From assembly GCF_900114545.1 (NCBI RefSeq), contig NZ_FOTI01000015.1, forward strand, positions 1-62,065: a stretch of 62,065 bases of DNA, written 5' to 3'. Below are positions 17,897 through 26,407 of this stretch, one piece after another. The translations under genes and the position numbers were made by a program. This DNA is from Halanaerobium salsuginis. Its GTDB lineage: Bacteria > Bacillota > Halanaerobiia > Halanaerobiales > Halanaerobiaceae. The stretch's first letter is position 1; each line of letters begins with the position of its first letter. The notes below the pieces were generated by a model that searched no databases, was not told where the DNA came from, and saw nothing but the letters and a program-made list of their open reading frames with translations.

Positions 17897-17930
17897 AATA
17901 AAATACCACCCATATGGGTGGTATTTTATT
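17897..17930. terminator. bidirectional terminator between bioY and a convergent gene
   Basis: A perfect 15-bp stem centred on ATAT (core ACCACCC/GGGTGGT, flanks AT-rich) with T-runs on both strands. It lies between the bioY stop (+) and the stop of the convergent minus-strand gene at 17929. Confidence 0.9.
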
Positions 17931-18240
17931 ATCTAAATGGCCCTTCTTTAAAATAAAAGAAATGCTGTCTAAAATTAGGTGAAATATTAAACGATGGTTG
18001 GCTGCTCAAATAATAAGTTAACCAAACAGTTAAAATAATTAAGAGTAATGGAACCAGAAACCAAAATTTACTTTCTTGTAACAAAACATGAAAACCTAAA
18101 ATTATCACTAAAATTGGCCAATAGGTGTGCATAAACCAGAAAAAACTGAAGGTATACTGACCCAAATTAGCTCCTAAAAATAAAACACCGAACAAGATTA
18201 AACAAAGAGCCAGCAAAGTTCTATCACGATTTTTATTCAC
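17929..18240 (-). CDS. LiaF/DUF5668-like small membrane protein
   Basis: A 103-aa protein with three hydrophobic segments (about 8-28, 32-50 and 55-78) and the pattern of LiaF-type transmembrane domains ([24 protein letters not shown]). It resembles the C-terminal half of the gene just upstream, so the two are likely paralogous helper membrane proteins. I chose GTG at 18240: AAGGTGA stands five bases upstream inside the end of the upstream gene, which it overlaps by 8 bases. Function unknown; envelope-stress roles are known for related proteins. Confidence 0.7.
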   Translation of the reverse strand: MNKNRDRTLLALCLILFGVLFLGANLGQYTFSFFWFMHTYWPILVIILGFHVLLQESKFWFLVPLLLIILTVWLTYYLSSQPSFNISPNFRQHFFYFKEGPFR

Positions 18241-18706
18241 TGTTATCACCTTTAAGTAATAAAATACCTCCAATAATCAAAAGTAACGGCCAATATTTTT
18301 CCCAATAAAAATCTGGTAACCAGATATCAAGTAAAAAAATTAGTCCTACAACAATTAAAATTACGGCTAGAAGTTGCCTTCTTCTGGCTGCTATTTCTGA
18401 CTCTTCAGCCTGTTTATTAACTTTGGTTTCTGTAGTAAAATCAAAATCTTTATCAGCTGTTCTACTTTGATAGTCTGATTGAACCGGATAATAAGTAGTA
18501 GAATTATAAGCTGTTTCGTGCTCAGGCTCTTCTCTCATTATTAACCAGGCCAATAAGTAGGCAATCAAACCAACCCCATAAAATAAAAATATCAAGAGTA
18601 CTCCTAACCTAACTAATGTAGAATCAATGTTAAAATACTCAGCTAAGCCTCCACATACTCCTGCAATTTTTTTATCTGTACGTGATCTATAAAGTCTTTT
18701 TTTCAT
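18233..18706 (-). CDS. PspC domain membrane protein
   Basis: Residues 1-60 are a PspC domain ([24 protein letters not shown], then a membrane segment at about 33-57). The middle (60-110) is polar, and two more hydrophobic segments close the protein (about 112-128 and 135-152, LiaF-like, with [13 protein letters not shown]). PspC proteins belong to envelope-stress systems and act in the cytoplasmic membrane. 157 aa; AAGGAAG precedes ATG. It forms a two-gene operon with the overlapping gene downstream, with its own promoter. Confidence 0.86.
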   Translation of the reverse strand: MKKRLYRSRTDKKIAGVCGGLAEYFNIDSTLVRLGVLLIFLFYGVGLIAYLLAWLIMREEPEHETAYNSTTYYPVQSDYQSRTADKDFDFTTETKVNKQAEESEIAARRRQLLAVILIVVGLIFLLDIWLPDFYWEKYWPLLLIIGGILLLKGDNSE

Positions 18707-18765
18707 TATTATCTTCCTTTCTAACTACAGCAAAAAACTAATTAATTAACGGTTACTATGTCTAT

Positions 18766-18794
18766 AGTATCGCAAATTTAGCTTAAGTTGTCAA
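18766..18794 (-). promoter_or_regulatory. sigma-A promoter of the PspC gene
   Basis: TTGACA (18789-18794), a 17-nt spacer and GATACT (18766-18771) on the minus strand, about 60 bases before the PspC start and next to the upstream terminator. Confidence 0.7.
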
Positions 18795-18795
18795 A

Positions 18796-18824
18796 GAAAA
18801 AAGCCGGAGAAATATTCTCCGACT
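18796..18824 (-). terminator. terminator of the ABC exporter gene
   Basis: On the minus strand AGTCGGAGAA pairs with TTCTCCGGCT (one G-T wobble), followed by TTTTTTC. The hairpin begins at the stop codon of the exporter. Confidence 0.82.
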
Positions 18825-20550
18825 AACCAGCTAATTCAGTTGAAAATTGTTCATTATAAAGTGAAGCATATTCTCCTTGCTGTTCCATCAGTTCGCGATG
18901 AGTTCCTCTCTCCACAATACCATTTTCGGTTAAAACAATTATTTGATCAGCATTAATTACTGTAGAAAGACGATGAGCAATTACTAGAGTTGTTCTTCCT
19001 CTAGCAAGTTTATCAAGTGATTGCTGAATTATTTTTTCACTTTTATTATCAAGCGAAGAAGTTGCCTCATCAAGTATTAAAATTGGAGGGTTCTTCAAAA
19101 AAGATCTAGCAATTGAAATACGCTGTTTCTGGCCTCCAGACAACTTAACCCCATGTTCTCCGACATCAGTCTCATAACCATGCTGCAAATTCAAAATAAA
19201 CTCATGTGCATTAGCCTTTCGGGCTGCCTCAATGACATCTGCTTTACTTGCTTCTGCATTACCATAAGCTATGTTTTCTTCTACTGTACCATTAAATAAA
19301 AACACATCCTGCTGTACAGTCGCAATATTTCTCCGCAAAGACTCTAAAGATACTGTTTTAATGTCAATATTGTCAATTAAGATTCTGCCTTGACTAATTT
19401 CATAAAATCTAGGTAATAACTTAGTTAAAGTAGATTTCCCCACTCCAGAGGGCCCAACAAACGCAACTGTTTTACCTGGTTTAATTTCAAGATTTATATT
19501 TCGAAAAACTTTTTCATCATTATCATAACCAAAACTTACATTCTCATAATTAATCAGACCTTTAACATCAGTTAAATCTACCGCTTCTGGTAAATCAGTA
19601 ATTTCAGGATCAACTTCCAGTAATTCTTTAAAACGGCTAAAACCAGACATTCCTCTCTGCAGCTGTTCATTAAAATTAACCAACCTTTTAATTGGATTCA
19701 TGAACATTTCAACATAAAAAAGAAATGCTACCATCTGTCCTACTGTTAAAGATCCTGTATAGATAAAATAACCTCCAGCAGCTAAAGTACTTAACTTAAT
19801 TAAGTTAATAAAAAGATTCATTCCGGAATGAAATTGAGCCATATTTTTCATGGCAGATTCTCGAGAACGCCTGTAATTATGATTACCCTGACAAAATTTT
19901 TCATTCTCATATTCTTCATTAGTAAATGATTTAACTACTCTAATTCCGCTTAAACTATCTTCAATAATTGTATTAACTTCTGCCATTCTTTCTCTGATAA
20001 CTTTAAAAGCATGATACATTTTTTCGCCCAGATGAAGTGAAAAAATAAACATAACTGGTATTAAAGCAAAAGTAAATAGAGCTAATTTAACATGCATATT
20101 TAAAAGAATTAAAAATGATCCTAAGAGCAGCATCAAAGAGATCAAAAGATCTTCTGGGCCATGATGAGCCAGTTCTGAAATATTATTTAAATCATTAATT
20201 ACCCGGGACATTAAATAACCAACCTTATTATTATCATAAAATTTAAATGATAACTTCTGCAAATGGGTAAATAGTTCTGATCTCATATCTGTTTCCATTC
20301 TGATTCCAACTACATGCCCCCAATAATGAACAATATATTGAAAAATAAACCTTACTAAGTAAAGTATTAACAAAATGACTGAAATTCTAATTATCATATT
20401 TAAATTGCGCTGTGGAAAATACTGATCAATCAAGCGCTGAATATAAATTGGGAAAATAAGATCCAGGCCTGACATCAAAATTGCGCAACCAATATCAACT
20501 GCAAAGAGCTGCCAGTGATTGCGATAATAACTTAAAAACTTTTTCAGCAT
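18823..20550 (-). CDS. ABC exporter, fused permease and ATPase (MsbA/BmrA type)
   Basis: A half-transporter of 575 aa that should work as a dimer in the cytoplasmic membrane. Residues 1-about 310 are the type-1 exporter transmembrane domain with six segments; the ATPase follows, with Walker A GPSGVGKST (about 369-377), the signature LSGGQ, Walker B ILILDEATSSLD and an H-loop in IAHRLST. The substrate (drug, lipid or peptide) cannot be told from sequence. Start ATG with GGGGGGAG just upstream. It is a single-gene unit with promoter and terminator. Confidence 0.92.
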   Translation of the reverse strand: MLKKFLSYYRNHWQLFAVDIGCAILMSGLDLIFPIYIQRLIDQYFPQRNLNMIIRISVILLILYLVRFIFQYIVHYWGHVVGIRMETDMRSELFTHLQKLSFKFYDNNKVGYLMSRVINDLNNISELAHHGPEDLLISLMLLLGSFLILLNMHVKLALFTFALIPVMFIFSLHLGEKMYHAFKVIRERMAEVNTIIEDSLSGIRVVKSFTNEEYENEKFCQGNHNYRRSRESAMKNMAQFHSGMNLFINLIKLSTLAAGGYFIYTGSLTVGQMVAFLFYVEMFMNPIKRLVNFNEQLQRGMSGFSRFKELLEVDPEITDLPEAVDLTDVKGLINYENVSFGYDNDEKVFRNINLEIKPGKTVAFVGPSGVGKSTLTKLLPRFYEISQGRILIDNIDIKTVSLESLRRNIATVQQDVFLFNGTVEENIAYGNAEASKADVIEAARKANAHEFILNLQHGYETDVGEHGVKLSGGQKQRISIARSFLKNPPILILDEATSSLDNKSEKIIQQSLDKLARGRTTLVIAHRLSTVINADQIIVLTENGIVERGTHRELMEQQGEYASLYNEQFSTELAG

Positions 20551-20582
20551 CTGCTCCCCCCCTTTTTATTTATTAATTAGAA

Positions 20583-20611
20583 ATTCTATCACAGGACAAT
20601 TATTATTGCAA
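20583..20611 (-). promoter_or_regulatory. sigma-A promoter of the ABC exporter gene
   Basis: TTGCAA (20606-20611), a 17-nt spacer and TAGAAT (20583-20588) on the minus strand, about 30 bases before the start codon. Confidence 0.65.
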
Positions 20612-20631
20612 TTAATAAATAAAGGAGAAAT

Positions 20632-21060
20632 TTATTCAAGATAAAGACTTACTAAATCTTTAATTTTTTTATCTTTAAGTTCTTTTTTCATTGCTAATTC
20701 GGCTGCATAAAGACAATCATTGATTCCTTTTATTACTTTTTCTACTTTATCACCACTTAAATTAATATCGAAATTTGATTTAAAAAGTGGCTTTTTACGT
20801 TCAATAGCAGTAAAAATATCATAAAAAGTCAATTCTGCTAGCTTCATACTCAATGAAAAACCACCTTTTTTGCCTTCTTTTGATTTTAAAATTCCTCCAT
20901 CAATTAATGATCGTATTATCTTAGAAATAGTAGGCGCTGGTATATTTAAAGCATTAGATATCTTTTTTTTGGATAAATAATTAATTTCCCCCAACTCAGT
21001 TTTAATGTAAATATATATAATTATCATAATGGCCTGAGAAAATGCTAGTGAATATCCCAA
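20632..21060 (-). CDS. Rrf2 family transcriptional regulator
   Basis: A 142-aa winged-helix regulator of the Rrf2 family. The helix-turn-helix is at about 32-56 (KISNALNIPAPTISKIIRSLIDGGIL), followed by the wing with GKKGGFSLS and a long C-terminal dimerisation helix. It has a single Cys (DCLY region), so it lacks the three-Cys Fe-S site of IscR/NsrR and is closer to the YwnA type. Start TTG, with GGAGGAGG seven bases upstream. It lies 71 bases downstream of the DUF1349-like gene and probably shares its promoter, over which a large palindrome sits; autoregulation is a reasonable guess. Confidence 0.85.
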   Translation of the reverse strand: MGYSLAFSQAIMIIIYIYIKTELGEINYLSKKKISNALNIPAPTISKIIRSLIDGGILKSKEGKKGGFSLSMKLAELTFYDIFTAIERKKPLFKSNFDINLSGDKVEKVIKGINDCLYAAELAMKKELKDKKIKDLVSLYLE

Positions 21061-21131
21061 AATTAAACCTCCTCCAAAATATTGGCTAATAATTTAAAAT
21101 TTAAACTAAAAACAAATTTAAAACTAATTTA

Positions 21132-21893
21132 TTATTTTAAACATTCAGTAAAGCTACTAATTTCTTTATAAGAATAGTAGGCAAAAAGCATTTCACTATC
21201 CCGATATTTTTGCCATGGTTTCCTGGTATTCATACCTGGATTTGTAATCAACCCAACCTGAAGTTTAGCTGGAAGTGATAAGTTAGTTGGTCTAAACTCT
21301 TGTTTATTAAACTGATCGACTTGATATTTTATTCCATTTCCCATAACTTCTATCCCTTTAGTTGGTTTTTCTTCTTGCCATTTATTATCTGCAAAGTAGT
21401 AAAAGCGTATCTCATCTGATATTCTTGCCATTCTTAATCTGACAAATCCTGTTTCTAATGCTGGAATCAAATATAAAGTTGATAATGACCGATAACCAAT
21501 AAAATACATAGGATCAAACCTAAACCCATTTGAAGGCCGTGTAACTTTCATTTCTCTTCCATAAAATGAGTTCTGATATCCAATATTATACATAATCCAG
21601 TTTTCTTTTCCTGGACTTGATAATGGATTTCTAATTAATAATCCAGCTGAAGAAAATTGTGCTCTTTGCTTATTATTATTTGCTTTCTGCTTAACCTTAA
21701 CAGATGTTTCAATCATGAAGTCATCTGTTAATTCTTGATATAAAAAAGAACCTTTACTATCTGAAAACCAGCCTATTCCCTTACCATCAGGAATTACTTT
21801 AAGCTTTTCATTTTCTACAATATATGGTTTATGCTTACTTTTATCATTATCGACTAATTTAGCCAGGATTTCTTTAGCAGAAAATTTCCGCAT
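21132..21893 (-). CDS. DUF1349/concanavalin A-like domain protein
   Basis: A soluble 253-aa protein without signal peptide or membrane segment. The pattern of alternating hydrophobic strands, with DFMIETSVKVK at about 77-87, a QFSSAGLLIRN stretch, IRFYYFADNKWQ and LQVGLITNPG near the end, resembles the DUF1349 / LamG-like beta-sandwich fold; I infer this from pattern alone. Such domains bind or modify sugars, but no catalytic residues can be assigned. It is first in a putative two-gene operon with an Rrf2-like regulator. GGGGAGGG precedes the ATG. Confidence 0.6.
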   Translation of the reverse strand: MRKFSAKEILAKLVDNDKSKHKPYIVENEKLKVIPDGKGIGWFSDSKGSFLYQELTDDFMIETSVKVKQKANNNKQRAQFSSAGLLIRNPLSSPGKENWIMYNIGYQNSFYGREMKVTRPSNGFRFDPMYFIGYRSLSTLYLIPALETGFVRLRMARISDEIRFYYFADNKWQEEKPTKGIEVMGNGIKYQVDQFNKQEFRPTNLSLPAKLQVGLITNPGMNTRKPWQKYRDSEMLFAYYSYKEISSFTECLK

Positions 21894-21934
21894 AAATACT
21901 TCCCTCCCCTTTTAATAAATATATAGTTCATTAT

Positions 21935-21977
21935 CTAAATATAATTAATATATAAACTATATATTAATTATATTTAG
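21935..21977 (-). promoter_or_regulatory. 43-bp palindromic operator over the -10 of the DUF1349 gene
   Basis: Two perfect 20-bp inverted arms (21935-21954 and 21958-21977) flank the 3-base centre AAC. The sequence ends in CTAAAT/ATTTAG. The palindrome covers the -10 box and the likely transcription start. Partial copies of the half-site flank it (for example GTTTATATATTAAT at 21977-21990). It is best read as a repressor binding site; an AT-only cruciform is another view. Confidence 0.65.
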
Positions 21978-21995
21978 TTTATATATTAATGTCAA
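21967..21995 (-). promoter_or_regulatory. consensus sigma-A promoter of the DUF1349-Rrf2 unit
   Basis: TTGACA (21990-21995), a 17-nt spacer and TATAAT (21967-21972) on the minus strand: both boxes are perfect, and the -10 lies inside the palindrome. Confidence 0.82.
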
Positions 21996-22031
21996 TAGTT
22001 TTTATTTTAAAATATGCCTATTAATTTTCAC

Positions 22032-22067
22032 ATTAAAAAAAGCTGATATATATCAGCTTTTTTTAAT
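22032..22067 (-). terminator. terminator of the pst-phoU operon
   Basis: A gapless palindrome with AGCTGATA/TATCAGCT at its core and A7/T7 flanks, just downstream of phoU; T-runs occur on both strands. Confidence 0.86.
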
Positions 22068-22103
22068 ATAAAAGATTATTATTTTATAAGAATATTTCTT
22101 TAA

Positions 22104-22757
22104 TTAATATTTCATTTTACCTGTTTTCATATAAATAGTTCTTTCACAAATATTAGTTGAATGATCAGCAATTCTTTCTAAAAAACGGCTGATAAACATT
22201 AAAGACACTCCCTGTTCAATTTTATCACAATCAGTTTTCATAATTGTCAGCAGTTCAGCTACAATTTGCTCATCAAACACATCAACATCTTCATCACTTT
22301 TAGCAACTTTTTTAGCCTTCTTTAAATCCATATCAACAAAAGCTTCCAAACTCTCTCTGAGCCTATTAACTACTAGATCAGTCATTTTAGGTAAACTATT
22401 CATCTCTTTAATTAGTTTTTCTTGATCTATTTTTTTTACCTTATATGCAATATTAGAAGCATTATCACCAATTCTTTCTAAATCAGTAGCCAATTTAGAA
22501 ATCACAATTATCTTTCTCAAATCAATTGCTACTGGCTGCTGTAAAGCAATTAATTTAGTACATTTCTCTTCTAGACTTAATTCATAATCGTCAATAATAT
22601 CATCGTCTGCTATAACTTGATTTGCTAAAGCAATATCTTTATCAACCAGGGCCTTAATACTATTGCGAATACTTTCACCAACAATACTGCCCATCTTTAA
22701 CATTTCATTTTCTAATTCATTTATTTCAAGATGAAAATTTTTGCGAGAATCATTCAT
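22104..22757 (-). CDS. phoU: phosphate signalling protein PhoU
   Basis: PhoU links the Pst transporter to PhoR signalling and restrains phosphate uptake. The all-helical 217-aa protein has two PhoU repeats (about 8-100 and 112-210). The metal-binding motif pattern E/DxxxD appears as VVISKLATDLERIGDNASNIAY in the first and FISRFLERIADHSTNICE in the second. AAGGAGG lies before the ATG. It is last in the pstS-pstC-pstA-pstB-phoU order, the standard arrangement. Confidence 0.96.
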   Translation of the reverse strand: MNDSRKNFHLEINELENEMLKMGSIVGESIRNSIKALVDKDIALANQVIADDDIIDDYELSLEEKCTKLIALQQPVAIDLRKIIVISKLATDLERIGDNASNIAYKVKKIDQEKLIKEMNSLPKMTDLVVNRLRESLEAFVDMDLKKAKKVAKSDEDVDVFDEQIVAELLTIMKTDCDKIEQGVSLMFISRFLERIADHSTNICERTIYMKTGKMKY

Positions 22758-22784
22758 TTTTAGTCCTCCTTAATTTTGATGATT

Positions 22785-23543
22785 TTAGCCAAAACGTCCA
22801 GTTATATAATCTTCAGTTCTTTGATCAGTTGGATTCTCAAATATTTTATCTGTTTTATCAAATTCAACCAGATCTCCCATTAAAAAGAATCCTGTATTAT
22901 CAGAAACACGAGCTGCCTGCTGCATGCTATGAGTTACTATGACAATTGTATAATCTTTTTTTAATTCTGCAATTAAATCTTCAATTTTAGCGGTTGCAAC
23001 TGGATCAAGCGCTGAAGCTGGCTCATCCATCAACAAAACTTCTGGCCTTACTGCCAGAGCGCGTGCTATACAAAGCCTTTGCTGTTGCCCACCGGAAAGT
23101 CCAAGAGCTGAATCGTCAAGCCTATCTTTTACTTCAGAAAACAAAGCAGCTCCTTGCAGGCTCTTTTCAACTATTTCTGCCAGCTTTCCTTTATCTTTTA
23201 AACCATGAATTCTAGGGCCATAAGCAACATTATCAAAAATTGATTTCGGAAAAGGATTGGGTTGCTGAAAAACCATTCCAACTCGTTTACGAAGTGCTAC
23301 CACATCAACATCCGGATCATAAATATTTTTCTCATCAAACAATATTTCACCTTCAACCCTGGTTCCTTCAATCAAGTCATTCATCCTATTTAAAGTTCTT
23401 AAAAAAGTTGATTTTCCACATCCTGAAGGACCAATTAAAGCAGTAACCTTATTTGATTTAAGTGGAATATTTATCTTATTTAAAGCCTGAAAATCATCAT
23501 AATAGAAATCCAGGTTTTTAACTTCCATTTTGTTATCACTCAT
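22785..23543 (-). CDS. pstB: phosphate ABC transporter ATPase PstB
   Basis: The ATPase of the Pst phosphate importer. Walker [20 protein letters not shown], the PstB-typical stretch [15 protein letters not shown], signature [15 protein letters not shown], Walker [13 protein letters not shown], and an H-loop HSMQQA. 252 aa. The ATG at 23543 is used since AAAGGGGT is seven bases upstream; a TTG at 23561 would include that site. It lies between pstA and phoU. Confidence 0.97.
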   Translation of the reverse strand: MSDNKMEVKNLDFYYDDFQALNKINIPLKSNKVTALIGPSGCGKSTFLRTLNRMNDLIEGTRVEGEILFDEKNIYDPDVDVVALRKRVGMVFQQPNPFPKSIFDNVAYGPRIHGLKDKGKLAEIVEKSLQGAALFSEVKDRLDDSALGLSGGQQQRLCIARALAVRPEVLLMDEPASALDPVATAKIEDLIAELKKDYTIVIVTHSMQQAARVSDNTGFFLMGDLVEFDKTDKIFENPTDQRTEDYITGRFG

Positions 23544-23562
23544 TTTTTTTACCCCTTTCAAC

Positions 23563-24429
23563 CTATTTATGATTTTTTTTACTATATCTAATTCTCATAA
23601 AAATAGCGATTAAATTAATTAATAATACTAAAACAAGCAGTACTACTGCCGTTCCATAAGCTATGGGAACCTGCTTTTGGGGAAATGTTCCAGTAGCAAC
23701 TAGAGCATAAATATTATAGGGCAGGGTCATAACTTCTGAAAAAATAGAATCTGGTAAACGCATTGAAAAAAAAGTTGCAGCTGTAAAAATTATTGGGGCT
23801 GTTTCTCCTGCCACCCGGCCAACTCCCAGAATGCAGCCAGTTAAAATACCTGGTAAAGCTGCTGGCAAAACAACATTTTTAATTGTCTGCCATTTAGTTG
23901 CCCCAAGTGCCAGCGAAGAACTTCTATAATCATCTGGAACAGACATTAGGGCTTCTTCAGAAGCTCTAATAATTGTCGGCAAAATAACTATTGCTAATGT
24001 TAGTGAACCTGATAATATTGATACACCAAAGTTTAAATATTTAACAAAAATTGAAAGACCAAATAAACCAAAAACAACTGATGGTACTCCAGCCAGATTA
24101 TTTACTCCAATCCGAATAATTCGAATTAATTTCCCCTTCTTAGCATACTCTGTCATATAAATTGCAGCAAAAACACCCAGAGGTGTTGCCACAATAATTG
24201 AACCCGTTACAAGATAAAAAGAACCAAGAATAGCCGGTAAAATACCTCCTTCAGTCATACCATTTTTAGGCATCTCCAGTAAAAAGCCTGGACTAATTAC
24301 TCCAATCCCTCTTTTAAAAATAAAGAAAATAATTAAAGCTAAAATTGCTATTGAAGATAGCATTAGCAATCCTAATAAATTAAAAATTATTTTTTCTGTA
24401 ATTTTTCTTTTTGCTAAATTTTTATCCAT
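23563..24429 (-). CDS. pstA: phosphate ABC transporter permease PstA
   Basis: A membrane subunit of the Pst importer with six hydrophobic segments over 288 aa. The binding-protein-dependent-transport EAA-type loop is at about 175-195 ([28 protein letters not shown]). Its ATG shares one base with the pstC stop codon (TAATG), so the two permeases are made in tight coupling. Confidence 0.96.
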   Translation of the reverse strand: MDKNLAKRKITEKIIFNLLGLLMLSSIAILALIIFFIFKRGIGVISPGFLLEMPKNGMTEGGILPAILGSFYLVTGSIIVATPLGVFAAIYMTEYAKKGKLIRIIRIGVNNLAGVPSVVFGLFGLSIFVKYLNFGVSILSGSLTLAIVILPTIIRASEEALMSVPDDYRSSSLALGATKWQTIKNVVLPAALPGILTGCILGVGRVAGETAPIIFTAATFFSMRLPDSIFSEVMTLPYNIYALVATGTFPQKQVPIAYGTAVVLLVLVLLINLIAIFMRIRYSKKNHK

Positions 24430-25316
24430 TATTCGCCACTCACTTTCTTTTTAAATCTCTGCTGTGCCATATCTGCAAAGATATTAAAGATTAGAGTTAT
24501 TAAAAACAAAATAATTGCAATACCAAATAAAGCTTGATAATGACTACTGCCAACAGGTGCTTCTCCCATTTCGGCTGCGATTGTAGATGTCATTGGTCGA
24601 ACTGGTTTTAAAATATTAGCTGGAAACAACGCAGCACCGCCAGCTACCATTAAAACAGTCATTGTTTCACCAATAGCTCTTCCCATGCCAAGAATAATGG
24701 CAGTTACAATACCGGAGGACGCTGTCGGTAAAATAACACGCAGCATTGTCTCCAGACGATTTGCTCCTAAAGCTAGTGAGGCATCACGAAAGTTTTTAGG
24801 AACAGCTGTAATTGCATCTTCAGCCAGGCTAACTATAGTTGGTAGTGCCATTATACCTAACATAATCATTGCTGTTAAAGCTGTTAAGCCTGTTGGTAGA
24901 TGGAATATTTTCTGCAAAAATGGCCCCAGAATTTTCATGCCAAATAAGCCATAGATAACTGAAGGAACTCCAGCTAGCATTTCGATAGTCGGTTTAACAA
25001 TGTTTTTATATTTTTGGGGTAATATATATGAAATATGGATAGCAGAAGCTACTCCAAAAGGAACAGCAATTACCATTGCTCCAATAGTAACAACTATTGA
25101 GCCAGCCAGCAGATTAAATATTCCATATCCTGGCGGTTCATAAGTTGGGTACCAGTCACTACTAAAAAGAAATTCATGAATACCAACTTTAGTAAAAATA
25201 GGTGCTCCTTCTTTAAACAAAACAATTATAATTCCAGTTAAAAATAAAATTGAAGAGAAAGCAAAAAACAATAAGATATTTTTAATAATTTTTTCTTTAG
25301 TTCTCCAATTAAACAT
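24429..25316 (-). CDS. pstC: phosphate ABC transporter permease PstC
   Basis: The second membrane subunit of Pst, with six hydrophobic segments and the EAA loop near 185-205 (DASLALGANRLETMLRVILPTASSGI). Start at ATG 25316 with AGAGGTGA five bases upstream; the GTG at 25325 lies in that site. 295 aa. It follows pstS after a terminator-like hairpin, so pstCAB expression probably depends on read-through. Confidence 0.96.
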   Translation of the reverse strand: MFNWRTKEKIIKNILLFFAFSSILFLTGIIIVLFKEGAPIFTKVGIHEFLFSSDWYPTYEPPGYGIFNLLAGSIVVTIGAMVIAVPFGVASAIHISYILPQKYKNIVKPTIEMLAGVPSVIYGLFGMKILGPFLQKIFHLPTGLTALTAMIMLGIMALPTIVSLAEDAITAVPKNFRDASLALGANRLETMLRVILPTASSGIVTAIILGMGRAIGETMTVLMVAGGAALFPANILKPVRPMTSTIAAEMGEAPVGSSHYQALFGIAIILFLITLIFNIFADMAQQRFKKKVSGE

Positions 25317-25364
25317 TAATTTCACCTCTTAAAATGGATAAAGTTTTTATAAATAAACATTCAG

Positions 25365-25390
25365 AAAAAGGGAGAGGCCTCTCCCTTTTT
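25365..25390 (-). terminator. attenuator-like hairpin between pstS and pstC
   Basis: AAAAAGGGAGAGG and CCTCTCCCTTTTT make a perfect 13-bp palindrome with T5 on both strands. Placed between the binding-protein gene and the permease genes, it would yield more pstS than pstCAB mRNA. Confidence 0.82.
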
Positions 25391-25439
25391 CCAGATAATT
25401 AGTACTATATATTTAAGTGTTTATTTAAATAGCATTAAT

Positions 25440-26261
25440 TTAATGAAGAGGAACAAAACCCTGTTCTTTAACTATTTTTTGTCCCTCTGCACTTAAAATA
25501 AAATTAATAAATTGAGATGTTAAACCTTCAGGCCATCCATTGGTAAACATAAATAATGGTCTAGCTATTGGATATTCTCCACTAGCAACAGTAGCATTAC
25601 TTGGTAAAACACCGGATACTTTTACTGCTTTTAAGGAATCAGATAAATAACCAAGACCAACATAGCCAATAGCTCCTTCAGTATCAGCAATAACTCCGGC
25701 TACTGCTCCATTGGAAGCCTGTAATAAAGCACCTTGAGTTAATCTATTTCCTTCTAAAACTAATTCATTAAAAACTTCAAATGTACCTGAACTTGAATCT
25801 CTAGAGATAACAACAATTTCTTGATCAGGTCCACCAAATTCTGACCAGTTTGTCACTTTGCCTGTGTAGATATTCATTAAATCTTCTAATGATAATTCTG
25901 TAACTGAATTGGCTGGATTAATTACAACAGCTATCCCATCCATTGCTACACGATGCGGAACAGGATAAATTCCATTACCAACAGCAGCTTCTACTTCTGT
26001 TTGTTTAACAAAACGAGAAGCATCTGCAATATCTACTGCACCATCAATTAAAGCTGCAATTCCATTGCCTGAGCCACCACCACGAACTGAAATATCTACA
26101 CTAGAATTTTTCTCCATATAAACTTCAGCTGCTTTTTGCGCAATCGGTAATACAGTAGAAGACCCCTGAATAGTTAAAGTCTCCTGAGCCAAAACACTAA
26201 CAGGTGCAACAACTAATACTAAGAGAGCCAGAACAGTAAACAACAAATTGATTTTCTTCAT
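25440..26261 (-). CDS. pstS: phosphate-binding protein PstS
   Basis: The extracytoplasmic phosphate receptor of the Pst importer. Residues 1-25 are a signal peptide with an AQE cleavage region; there is no lipobox Cys, so how it stays at the membrane surface is unclear. Phosphate-site motifs: QGSSTVLPIA (about 32-41), RGGGSGNGIAALIDG and SRDSSSGTFEVFNE. 273 aa. AAGGGGG lies ten bases before the ATG, and a PhoB-type box array lies upstream. Confidence 0.96.
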   Translation of the reverse strand: MKKINLLFTVLALLVLVVAPVSVLAQETLTIQGSSTVLPIAQKAAEVYMEKNSSVDISVRGGGSGNGIAALIDGAVDIADASRFVKQTEVEAAVGNGIYPVPHRVAMDGIAVVINPANSVTELSLEDLMNIYTGKVTNWSEFGGPDQEIVVISRDSSSGTFEVFNELVLEGNRLTQGALLQASNGAVAGVIADTEGAIGYVGLGYLSDSLKAVKVSGVLPSNATVASGEYPIARPLFMFTNGWPEGLTSQFINFILSAEGQKIVKEQGFVPLH

Positions 26262-26334
26262 TAATAATTTTCCCCCTTAAAGGATTTTAAGTTTTCTTAG
26301 TTAAATTTGCTCTATTAATAATCTAACATTCTAA

Positions 26335-26373
26335 TGTTACAGCAGTATTTCTCTAATGTTAAAAGAATGTTAA
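26335..26373 (-). promoter_or_regulatory. PhoB/PhoP-type box array before pstS
   Basis: On the minus strand TTAACA (26368-26373), TTAACA (26357-26362), GAAATA (26346-26351, degenerate) and GTAACA (26335-26340) are spaced at exactly 11 bases. B. subtilis PhoP binds TT(A/T/C)ACA direct repeats with about 5-base gaps, which fits. It ends about 74 bases before the pstS start. Confidence 0.78.
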
Positions 26374-26381
26374 CAAAGAAA

Positions 26382-26404
26382 AAAACCGCCTTTAGGCGGC
26401 TTTA
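26382..26404 (-). terminator. terminator of phoB-phoR
   Basis: On the minus strand GCCGCC pairs with GGCGGT around TAAA and is followed by T7. It separates the two-component genes from pstS. Confidence 0.88.
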
Positions 26405-26407
26405 TAC

